Part shown: positions 17,571-24,478 of the stretch, piece by piece
Numbering within the stretch: position 1 is the stretch's first letter
How the letters are laid out: each line of letters begins with the position of its first letter
Origin: an uncultured Parasphingopyxis sp.
GTDB taxonomy: Bacteria > Pseudomonadota > Alphaproteobacteria > Sphingomonadales > Sphingomonadaceae
DNA: 64,000 bases
Assembly (NCBI GenBank): GCA_947259005.1
Contig: CAMYKP010000006.1
Span: forward strand, 248,001 to 312,000
Direction: 5' to 3'
Notes under the pieces: generated by a model
Told to the model about the DNA's origin: nothing
What the model saw: the letters and a program-made list of their open reading frames with translations, nothing else
The model's database searches: none
Position numbers and translations under genes: made by a program

Positions 17571-17975
17571 CTAACACGCATTGCCATAGCGCCGCCATTC
17601 CAGCGCGTAGCCATCAGCCACCATCCTGCACCCAATATCGCCATGCATTGGCGACACGCATCTAGCCGCTGTCCTGTTGCCTCCAGCCGAACCGAAGGAC
17701 GTGCATTGGAGGGGAGGGCCGTCAACGGTTATATGCCCATAGCGCAATGTACCGACCGGCTGGCCTAACAGGCTCACAAGATGGTTCCTGGAGTCCGTTG
17801 CAGAGGCATCGGGGCATGGATGGCCCGTGCGGCATGTTCCGTCCATCTCACGCGTTGCAATGGCCTGTAATCGAATGCGAGGCCCTTCTGCGCACCAAAT
17901 CGGCCCGTCGCCATCCCAAACGGCTATGGGAGTGCATGTGAAGGCTAGGCCGGCGGCGACAGTTGCAGTTAGCAT
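17571..17975 (-). CDS. Thermonuclease-family (SNase-like) exported protein
   Basis: The 134-residue product starts with a hydrophobic stretch (MLTATVAAGLAF) followed by CTPIAVWDGDGPIWCAEGPR, IRLQAIATREMDG, GHPCPDAS and C-terminal GGNRTAARCVSPMHGDIGC. The WDGDGP...RIRL segment is the SNase OB-fold metal loop. Usual SNase catalytic residues are Asp, Asp, Arg, Glu, Arg; Asp and Arg in VWDGDGP/RIRLQAIA and Glu in REMDG are visible. The C-terminal Cys pattern fits an alphaproteobacterial subfamily of periplasmic SNase-like proteins. An upstream in-frame ATG at 18062 would hide the signal peptide. Confidence 0.72.
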   Translation of the reverse strand: MLTATVAAGLAFTCTPIAVWDGDGPIWCAEGPRIRLQAIATREMDGTCRTGHPCPDASATDSRNHLVSLLGQPVGTLRYGHITVDGPPLQCTSFGSAGGNRTAARCVSPMHGDIGCRMVADGYALEWRRYGNAC

Positions 17976-18040
17976 TTGGAAAGCATGGCAGCGGAAGTTA
18001 GCTTGGTCTATACTTTCGCCGTGAACATGGAGGCATGGAT

Positions 18041-18262
18041 ATGGCCAGAAAGCACGACACATTCAATTGGGCCAAGCTCAAGCGTGTTGCTGATAGTATG
18101 ACAGACCAGCAAATCTCGGACGCCTTACAATTGGCCGAAAACGCGACTAGGCGAATTAACGCTGACAAACTGCAGAATAAGACCAATGATTGGCTAGCAG
18201 ACAACGCACCTGACATTTCTCCGATTAGGTCCTTGCCAAGCCAGTCCATCTACAAATCATAG
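18041..18262 (+). CDS. Small unknown basic helical protein
   Basis: The 73-residue product (MARKHDTFNWAKLKRVADSM at the start) is soluble and helical. GGAGG lies 7 bases before the ATG at 18041, which decides between it and the ATG at 18035. It is followed after 11 bases by another small gene on the same strand. No family is recognised. Confidence 0.55.
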   Translation: MARKHDTFNWAKLKRVADSMTDQQISDALQLAENATRRINADKLQNKTNDWLADNAPDISPIRSLPSQSIYKS

Positions 18263-18273
18263 GAGTAGAGCGC

Positions 18274-18450
18274 ATGATCGATTTGGAGATGGAATCCGTT
18301 AAAGACGCACTGGAGCGCAATCGCGTAATCACGGAGCAAACGCTGACATTGCTGTCCCGCCACATCGCCGGGGAAGACGTGCGAACCGATCTGCAAACAG
18401 CAATCGCTGAAATGGAGATAACTGGCGAGTGGTTTCAGCGCCCAAATTAA
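18274..18450 (+). CDS. 58-residue unknown protein
   Basis: This frame encodes a helical acidic protein starting MIDLEMESVKDALERN and ending GEWFQRPN. AGGAG lies 8 bases before the ATG. It follows the 18041 gene closely, so the two look like an operon. Its last 4 bases overlap the 3' end of the convergent small membrane gene at 18447-18563. Confidence 0.55.
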   Translation: MIDLEMESVKDALERNRVITEQTLTLLSRHIAGEDVRTDLQTAIAEMEITGEWFQRPN

Positions 18451-18563
18451 AACAACCACACTGCTAGGCTGATTGCCGCAACCAATACCACTAGCCCGAC
18501 CATCTCGATGGCCATCCCGCGTCCAGCTTCCGGCTGGTCATCATCTCGTGGCCACAGCTTCAT
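18447..18563 (-). CDS. 38-residue single-span membrane protein coupled to SRAP gene
   Basis: The product starts MKLWPRDDDQPEAGRG and continues with one hydrophobic span (MVGLVVLVAAISLAVWLF) to the C-terminus. Its ATG overlaps the stop of the SRAP gene in an ATGA, so it is likely made by coupled translation. A charged N-terminus and a C-terminal span point to a tail-anchored inner-membrane peptide. No known partner role. Confidence 0.6.
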   Translation of the reverse strand: MKLWPRDDDQPEAGRGMAIEMVGLVVLVAAISLAVWLF

Positions 18564-19141
18564 TCGCGTTCAACTATCTGCATTGCTTCATCAGGATAGG
18601 GTCGAACCAAACCAGCGGCCTTTTCCCAATCGCCAGCTAACCAGCAATCGTACCCATCGGCTGGCAATATCACGGGCATGGCCTTTGGGTGAACAGCACC
18701 AACAATCTCGTTAGGTTCCGTTGTCAGGAACGCCATTCGCGGCCCGTCATCGGTTGTGCGCCAGATCCCCGCAAAGGCAAATGGCTGTTCGTCATTCATT
18801 GCAAACCAGACTTTGCGCTTTGAGCCTTTCTCGCCTTCCCATTCACAAAAGGCTGTTGCTGGCACGAGACAGCGTTGCTCAGGTTTCGCCAGCGTGTTTT
18901 TCCAGAAGTTGCTTTCGAGATTGCGCACATTCGTTATCGGGCGCTTCACTTTTCCGAAGCCGGGCATCCCCCAGATTTGCGTTTCGAGTTTCAGGTTATC
19001 GCCATCGCGCCGCAAGATTGGCGCTTCGCGGTCTGGATATATTGCGTCGTACGCAGGCATGTTGGAGCGGTCGCCTTCAAAGCTTCCGAACAGGTTGCGC
19101 ATCTCATCCACGGTCGATTGCACGCGATACAGATTACACAT
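18560..19141 (-). CDS. SRAP (YedK/HMCES) family DNA-protein crosslink protein
   Basis: This 193-residue SOS-response-associated peptidase family protein begins MCNLYRV, giving Cys2, which self-exposes at the N-terminus and crosslinks to abasic sites in single-stranded DNA. Other signature residues are the Asn region NVRNLES, the Glu in FCEWEG and the His in VHPKAMPVIL. The length is normal. Such genes are often carried on mobile elements, where they may shield single-stranded intermediates. It sits at the head of a two-gene unit with a tiny membrane protein. Confidence 0.92.
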   Translation of the reverse strand: MCNLYRVQSTVDEMRNLFGSFEGDRSNMPAYDAIYPDREAPILRRDGDNLKLETQIWGMPGFGKVKRPITNVRNLESNFWKNTLAKPEQRCLVPATAFCEWEGEKGSKRKVWFAMNDEQPFAFAGIWRTTDDGPRMAFLTTEPNEIVGAVHPKAMPVILPADGYDCWLAGDWEKAAGLVRPYPDEAMQIVERE

Positions 19142-19177
19142 CTAGCGCCCTCCAATGTTCCTGCTACGTTCTCGGCA

Positions 19178-19474
19178 ATGAGCAACAACAAGCGATTCGA
19201 CACGCTAAATGATTTTATCCGCCATGGCGTCAATATTCATTGCAAATGCCGTTGCGGGCATAGGGGTGTACTTTGTCGTCACAAGACGCTTCGATGGTTC
19301 GCCGTTCACAATTGGCGAAAAGGATTCCGGGACATTGGATTGCATTTCCGCTGTTCTCGCTGCGGTAGAAGATGGCCCAAGATTGGCTGTACTGACGAAC
19401 GCCCCATGGGTCCGGACTGGGGGCCTCGCGATGAACGGGATTGGAAAATGGTTTCGCGGCGGCTGCGTGGTTAG
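19178..19474 (+). CDS. Small zinc-ribbon-like protein
   Basis: The 98-residue product has CKCRCGHRGVLC and CSRCGRRWPKIGC, a pair of Cys clusters about 40 residues apart that would suit one or two zinc sites. It ends with a basic RDERDWKMVSRRLRG. It is divergent from the SRAP gene with only 36 bases between the starts. I recall similar proteins next to SRAP genes in alphaproteobacteria, so a link to DNA handling is possible, but this is inference. Confidence 0.65.
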   Translation: MSNNKRFDTLNDFIRHGVNIHCKCRCGHRGVLCRHKTLRWFAVHNWRKGFRDIGLHFRCSRCGRRWPKIGCTDERPMGPDWGPRDERDWKMVSRRLRG

Positions 19475-19557
19475 ATTGTTGAGTGTCAGCAAACGCGCTG
19501 ACTCGACGGATTGCAGCTGAACCGATAGTCACAAACCAGATAACGCACTGGGGGAAA

Positions 19558-20043
19558 ATGATGAAATACGGAATTATGGCCGCGAGCATTCTTTTGTTTG
19601 CAAGTCCCGCTACAAGCGCAACCACGCTTTGGCAGAATATCGACTATGGAATGACCGCAGAACAAGTCAGAGAACTGTATCCCAATGCCCAATTTCGGGA
19701 TGATGAAATTATTATCCGTGATTTTCAAGTTTCAGATGAATGCGAAGCAAATGTAGATATTCGGCTTCCCGAAGGAACCGTTGAGAGCGTACGGTTGCGT
19801 GGTGGTGGTTCTATCGGGCGGCGATGCGCAGACACGATCCAAGCTGCATTAGGATCGCGATATGGACAGCCAGCTACTGAGTCTCGCGAACGCGGGATGG
19901 GCATATTCCGCCGTGCGAGCCAGTTGATCACCTGGAACAGGGACGGTGTTACGTTGCGTTTCAAGCGGTTTTTGGACGGCGGATTGGCGCATCGGTCTTG
20001 GGAATTGGAGTATACGACATTCCAAGAGGACATCGCCATTTAA
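19558..20043 (+). CDS. Exported protein of unknown function
   Basis: The 161-residue product has a signal peptide ending near PATSA. The mature part contains LWQNIDYGMTAEQVRELYPN, which resembles the short periplasmic repeats that start with G-M-T/S-x-x-x-V (SmpA-like outline), and two Cys. GGGGGAAAA lies before the ATG (19558 or 19561). No function is assigned. Confidence 0.6.
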   Translation: MMKYGIMAASILLFASPATSATTLWQNIDYGMTAEQVRELYPNAQFRDDEIIIRDFQVSDECEANVDIRLPEGTVESVRLRGGGSIGRRCADTIQAALGSRYGQPATESRERGMGIFRRASQLITWNRDGVTLRFKRFLDGGLAHRSWELEYTTFQEDIAI

Positions 20044-20135
20044 TCTCGAAACGAAAGAGAAGCATTGCGGTAAGCGATATTCAATAAGCAACTTAGCCGC
20101 TCTTGCATCAATTTTCCTGCTTGAAAGAGCCACAA

Positions 20136-20666
20136 ATGGCTGAATTGGCACCACCTACTAAGCGAAAAATATTTAACCTAGTCGGCGAGTCATACAAGAC
20201 GAGAAGAGGTCTGGAGCGACAGACCGTTCTATTGGCTGCCGAACCGGGAGACCCGCTCATTCTTATCCGAGAACCGGACAATGAATTTGATCCAAACGCC
20301 GTATTGGCGGTTCTGGGTGAACACGACATTGGCTTTTTATCGAAAGAAGATGCTGCAGTAATTAGCCCGGCGCTCGATGCAGGGGTACTTCATACGGCGC
20401 AGATCCATGAACTGACGGGGGGAGTTGGCCAAGCGAGAAATTATGGCGCACGTATTAGCATCGCATGGCTTAGTCAAAAATTGCCTTCCCCCAAAATGCG
20501 AGACGAACGCCAAGAGCTCGCTCGCGAACAGAAAGCAATCGCGCTGGAGAAGTCTCGCGATTCCCAAGGGCGATTCAAGAAAGACTCCAACACCGGATGC
20601 GGTATCGTTTTCCTGTTGCTTCTGGTTTCTGTAATTAGCTTCAGAGGAGCGCAATATTTCATATAG
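20136..20666 (+). CDS. HIRAN-domain protein with C-terminal membrane anchor
   Basis: This 176-residue protein contains a HIRAN domain at about residues 10-105: FNLVGESYK, LLAAEPGDPLILIREPDNEF, DPNAVLAVLGEHDIGFLS. HIRAN domains bind DNA 3' ends or sit in SWI2/SNF2 and other repair proteins. After a charged linker (LAREQKAIALEKSRDSQ) a single hydrophobic span near the end (CGIVFLLLLVSVISF) would anchor it in the inner membrane. A membrane-tied HIRAN domain standing alone is unusual. Confidence 0.8.
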   Translation: MAELAPPTKRKIFNLVGESYKTRRGLERQTVLLAAEPGDPLILIREPDNEFDPNAVLAVLGEHDIGFLSKEDAAVISPALDAGVLHTAQIHELTGGVGQARNYGARISIAWLSQKLPSPKMRDERQELAREQKAIALEKSRDSQGRFKKDSNTGCGIVFLLLLVSVISFRGAQYFI

Positions 20667-20727
20667 TGCGGAGGAGAAACATGTTCTGGCTTTAGTTTTT
20701 TGCTAGACTGCAGACTGGAAAAAGACG

Positions 20728-21195
20728 TTGAAAAAATATCTTGTCATGTTCGTTTTCGTGGTTGGGATAGCCAATTCAAATTGTGTCTATGCGATCCAAA
20801 GGAATCAAAATCCGGAACTTGCTCGATACGTTGGACTTTATCCATGGGATCGCGTTGACGGTATAAGCTTCTCAGATCATCCAATTGTCCGCAGGGCTGT
20901 ATCGAACGCTTCGCCCAATGAAAATGTCTCGAACGTGATTTTGACAGGCGGAACTGCAGGCGAAATTGTCGTTAACGGGTCGATGGTACTTTCATGGGCG
21001 TGCGAGCCTCACAACTGTGGCAACCACAACTGGACCCTGTTGTTCGGAAGGCAAACGCCAGCCCATATCGTTTGCTACAAACCCAACGGACAAATAGCGA
21101 GATGGTTTCGCCGACATCGAGAAATTGCGCAAAGTACATCCTGCCCATTTGAGGCTTCTGATGTCCCGCAGGCTGTGCTGCAGCAGCTTTACTAA
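20728..21195 (+). CDS. Ivy-like exported protein (candidate lysozyme inhibitor)
   Basis: The 155-residue product starts at TTG with GGAAAAAG upstream and has a signal peptide (MKKYLVMFVFVVGIANSNCVYA). The mature part contains LARYVGLYPWDRVDG and WACEPHNCGNHNWTLLFG. The CEPHNCG loop is close to the CKPHDC loop that Ivy proteins push into the active site of C-type lysozyme. The length and periplasmic location also fit. Function is inferred from the loop; the rest of the fold was not tested. Confidence 0.6.
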   Translation: MKKYLVMFVFVVGIANSNCVYAIQRNQNPELARYVGLYPWDRVDGISFSDHPIVRRAVSNASPNENVSNVILTGGTAGEIVVNGSMVLSWACEPHNCGNHNWTLLFGRQTPAHIVCYKPNGQIARWFRRHREIAQSTSCPFEASDVPQAVLQQLY

Positions 21196-21338
21196 TTCGC
21201 ACACTTCATCATTGAGATTTGCAGGCACTTGCTCAACGGATCAAACGCAACACACTTTGATGATCGCAATTCGGCGATTGGGAAAATACAAACAAATTTG
21301 TGTGCAACGGATTATACGCAACATGCTAAGAAGGACCG

Positions 21339-21836
21339 ATGACCTCCCTGCTGATTTTTGCTGCAATAGGCAGTTTGTCGGTTGCTTCCCCTCCGCAATA
21401 TCCATTCGAGTGCCATTTCGAGGGGCTGCTAACGGAGCCGGAACCAATTTCGCTTCCCGTCGCTCGTTATGTCGAGGAAAGGCGAGGTTCCTATCGGAAT
21501 TGGACATTTGAGCCTGCCGGCGTGGTGGTATTCGGGCGACCTGCGATAGCTCTCAATCATTCTATTTCGTCGGATGAGCAATCCGGAGATCTGGAGTATT
21601 ACTATTCTGCTGTAATTGAATCGTCTCGATTCGACGACATTCGATACGAATTTGAGCAGTTACATTCCGCCTACCGTTGCCGTCTCTTCGCAAGTGGAAC
21701 CGAGTTTGTGTGTATTTCCTCCGTCGCTGGGGAGCCCACATTCAACGTCGCTGTTGCTAATCGGCACAACAATCCGGATGGATTGACCAATGGCGTAGCG
21801 GTGACGTGTAGGCTTTTCCTGCAGCCACGAATGTAA
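21339..21836 (+). CDS. Exported protein of unknown function
   Basis: The 165-residue product has a short signal peptide (MTSLLIFAAIGSLSVASP) and a mature part with Cys in FECHFEG, AYRCRLF, EFVCISS and VTCRLF, suggesting two disulfides. AAGGAC precedes the ATG. The beta-rich look (alternating hydrophobics) fits a small periplasmic domain. No family is recognised. Confidence 0.55.
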   Translation: MTSLLIFAAIGSLSVASPPQYPFECHFEGLLTEPEPISLPVARYVEERRGSYRNWTFEPAGVVVFGRPAIALNHSISSDEQSGDLEYYYSAVIESSRFDDIRYEFEQLHSAYRCRLFASGTEFVCISSVAGEPTFNVAVANRHNNPDGLTNGVAVTCRLFLQPRM

Positions 21837-21871
21837 CAGCTGAGAAGCATGCCGGGTGACTATTTGCAGTT

Positions 21872-22318
21872 CTAGTAAACGGAAAGCTTGCGTGCACGTT
21901 TAGCGAGGGCTTCGTACCGACTCCCTCGGACAGCGCCAAAATGCTTACACCAGGCGCCAAGGAATGCCGCTTCTTCGCTTTTCCGCTTCGCCTTCCCAAG
22001 AATGACTGCAATGCGCCAGGCATAGTATGGAGCCGGAATCTCACCCTTGTGAAACCAGTTAACTAAGCTCTGGTTGACGATGCCGATCTGTCGGCCAAGG
22101 TCATTGTCGATGGACTTCAGCTCAGCACGAAAGTCGGCTTCCGGCTGGTTTAGGATCGCTAGTCCACCCATAGCTTGGCCATAGGTTTGTCCTTCAAGCA
22201 TTATTGGAAGTGCGAGATTGAAGGCGGTCCGGTGCAGTTCGTTGGCTTGCTCTATTGGCAGGACCGGGGTTTTGTTTAGATGCAGAATCAACTCGCCAAG
22301 TTCGCTAGTGCATTCCAT
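21872..22318 (-). CDS. Unknown protein downstream of NYN nuclease, possible partner
   Basis: The 148-residue product is helical, with a candidate helix-turn-helix: LGRQIGIVNQSLVNWFHKGE, followed by IPAPYYAWRIAVILGKAKRK. It lies 69 bases downstream of the NYN gene on the same strand, so they may share a message. A DNA-binding or antitoxin-like partner role is possible but rests only on the layout. Confidence 0.5.
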   Translation of the reverse strand: MECTSELGELILHLNKTPVLPIEQANELHRTAFNLALPIMLEGQTYGQAMGGLAILNQPEADFRAELKSIDNDLGRQIGIVNQSLVNWFHKGEIPAPYYAWRIAVILGKAKRKSEEAAFLGAWCKHFGAVRGSRYEALAKRARKLSVY

Positions 22319-22387
22319 GCCTTACTCCCGTACTCGCCCTCTCGCTTGTCTAACCGCTCAATTCTGTCCAGCAAACAAAGAAGAAGA

Positions 22388-23008
22388 CTACGCTTTGTCG
22401 CGATAAATCGCAGGCATAGTGGCTACCTTTTGTTCGTTTACGAAAACTGTTCGCGGCAACATGCAAGTTAAGAGCCGTTGTGGCTTCAATTCCAATCGAT
22501 CGGGAATGAGGTCACCAAGTTCTCGGGCTTCACTTTTCCGTTTGGGCGGATATGCCAGTGTTAGCGATATATGGTCCATTTTGCGAAGCGCTCGAACAGC
22601 CGGGATTTGGTCGCTATCTGCCGTCACGAGAATCATTCTTTGCTTTTCACCGGATGAGGCATCACTTAGCATTTGAACCGCTATACCAACATCGGTCTGT
22701 TTCTCTTCGCGGAAAGAGCAGTATCGCTCATGCCTTGCACACCATTTTTTTGGTTTTGCGAACTCTCCTAGATGGACCTTAACGCCGTATGCCTCCTGCG
22801 CCGCAAGAAAATTTTGGTGTCGCTTCTGCTTTTTAGTCTCAAATTTCCATACGGCTGTAAAAAGATGAATGGCCACCAACTCTTCACCATCGCGGATTAG
22901 CGACTTAAACAGCGTATTGTAATTGAGCCACTTTAGGCGCGGATCCCCAACATTTTCTAAGGCATGATAGACATTGAAGCCATCCACATAGGCGCGTACT
23001 TTCGTCAT
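22388..23008 (-). CDS. NYN (PIN-like) domain RNase-type protein
   Basis: This 206-residue protein has the NYN/DUF88 plan: YVDGFNVYHAL (first Asp and Asn), EKQTDVGIAVQMLSDA (middle Asp), LVTADSDQIPAVRAL (last Asp pair), which together form the metal-binding acid cluster of PIN-like RNases. A Cys/His pair in WCARHERYCSF may bind zinc. It is the last gene before the tRNA-Ser end of the island. The full catalytic set is present, so it should be active. The target RNA is unknown. Confidence 0.88.
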   Translation of the reverse strand: MTKVRAYVDGFNVYHALENVGDPRLKWLNYNTLFKSLIRDGEELVAIHLFTAVWKFETKKQKRHQNFLAAQEAYGVKVHLGEFAKPKKWCARHERYCSFREEKQTDVGIAVQMLSDASSGEKQRMILVTADSDQIPAVRALRKMDHISLTLAYPPKRKSEARELGDLIPDRLELKPQRLLTCMLPRTVFVNEQKVATMPAIYRDKA

Positions 23009-23080
23009 TCACGTTGACTTAACCCAAGTGGTTTTATATACAATGGTCATCCACCCGGTGCGTTTCGACAATCCGGAAAA

Positions 23081-23117
23081 GAGGGCTAAACCTAAGGGTT
23101 GGCCCTCTTATTTTTTG
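23081..23117. terminator. Stem-loop with flanking T/A runs
   Basis: GAGGGC at 23081-23086 pairs with GCCCTC at 23102-23107, with an inner AACC/GGTT pairing, followed by TTATTTTTTG on the plus strand and preceded by AAAA, so it could stop transcription in both directions. It lies between the NYN start and the tRNA-Ser. Confidence 0.65.
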
Positions 23118-23185
23118 CCCTTCAACTGTTGCTTTAAGATTGTAGCGTTTCAACGATTGCGACCACCCCAAGCGACCAGGTTATT

Positions 23186-23205
23186 GGGGAGCGTTATTGG
23201 GAACG
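23186..23205 (+). repeat. Right-end copy of the island arm-site repeat
   Basis: GGGGAGCGTTATTGGGAACG matches 17 of 20 bases of GGGGAACGTTTATGGGAACG at 9495-9514 in the same orientation. It lies 43 bases inside the right attachment repeat. Confidence 0.6.
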
Positions 23206-23247
23206 TCTCGGGTATATTAAAAAATAATCAATAAAAGCAATGACAAT

Positions 23248-23337
<90 letters not shown>

Positions 23338-23446
23338 GCATCGCTAGCGCGCTTATCCTGCAAACGCCCTTATGTGCAACCCATAGGACGAAATGACGTT
23401 CCCTTGATCCCGTCGCTATGGCAGGAGGGCAGGGAAAGGGGAGCAA

Positions 23447-24478
23447 ATGCGTTACCTCACCAAATACATGACACTGATTGCCGCCATCTTCGGAATTGGA
23501 ATCGCGAATCCAGCGCTCGCACAGACCGATGCCGGCTTTGCCGCCTATATGCAGCAGCTGCGCGCTGAGGCGATTGCCGAGGGCGTGAGCCCCGCCACGC
23601 TGGACCAGGTTATCCCGACGCTGAGCTATAATCCGCGAGTCATTGCCCTGGATCGCAATCAACCCGGCGGAAGTTTCGATTCTCCGATCCCGCCCTTCGC
23701 GCCCTATCAGGCACGGCACGTCAACCAGACTCGGATCAACGGCGGGAGGGCCACATATCAGCGCGTTCGCACGCAGCTTACAGACATTGAACGGCGGACC
23801 GGCGTTCCGGGAAAGATCGCAATCGCCATTTATGGTCATGAAACGGGCTATGGCCGGATCACGGGCGATTTCGACCTTCCGCGTTCGCTGGCAACGCTCG
23901 CCTATGAGGGCCGCCGCCGTCAGCTGTTCGCAGGCGAATTCATTGCCGCAATGAAGATGATCGACCGAGGTGTGCCGCGGGACCGGCTGCAGGGCAGCTG
24001 GGCCGGCGCCTTTGGTTATCCGCAATTCCTGCCCAGCGTCTATCTGCGTCTCGCAATCGATGGAGACGGAGACGGACGGGCCGAGATCTGGCGCAGCGAG
24101 GCGGACGCCCTGGCATCAATCGGCAACTATTTGCACAATTCCGGCTGGCGTGCCGGCGAACCATGGGGCGTCGCCGTGAACGTACCTTCATCGCTCGATC
24201 GCAACTCGATCGCCAACCGCACTACGCCAACCCGCTGTCCGCGCGTCTTCGAGCGCCACAGTCGCTGGCTCACAATGGCCGAATGGCGGGAGCTCGGAAT
24301 CCGGACACGCACCGGAACATGGCCGGATGATCGCGTCATGGCGACGCTGCTCGAGCCGGACGGCCCGGGCAACACGGCCTATCTTCTCACCAACAATTAT
24401 CGCGTGATCCTCGACTATAACTGCTCGAATTTCTATGCATTGTCCGTGGGGTTATTGGCTGATGAAGTTGTTCGATAA
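23447..24478 (+). CDS. Lytic murein transglycosylase, MltB family
   Basis: This 343-residue enzyme cleaves peptidoglycan glycan strands to 1,6-anhydro ends. A signal peptide ends at NPALAQ. The catalytic Glu lies in IYGHETGYG, and the family core includes GSWAGAFGYPQFLPSVYL and DGDGDGRAEIW. It overlaps the rlpA start by 17 bases. Although no lipobox is visible, which separates it from E. coli MltB, the domain fit is good. It starts the cell-wall block to the right of tRNA-Ser. Confidence 0.9.
   Translation: MRYLTKYMTLIAAIFGIGIANPALAQTDAGFAAYMQQLRAEAIAEGVSPATLDQVIPTLSYNPRVIALDRNQPGGSFDSPIPPFAPYQARHVNQTRINGGRATYQRVRTQLTDIERRTGVPGKIAIAIYGHETGYGRITGDFDLPRSLATLAYEGRRRQLFAGEFIAAMKMIDRGVPRDRLQGSWAGAFGYPQFLPSVYLRLAIDGDGDGRAEIWRSEADALASIGNYLHNSGWRAGEPWGVAVNVPSSLDRNSIANRTTPTRCPRVFERHSRWLTMAEWRELGIRTRTGTWPDDRVMATLLEPDGPGNTAYLLTNNYRVILDYNCSNFYALSVGLLADEVVR

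Noticed and set aside
23028-23234. 68-codon plus-strand frame between the NYN gene and tRNA-Ser
   Set aside because: It reads through the stem-loop at 23081-23117 and the arm-like repeat at 23186-23205, and has no motif or ribosome site.
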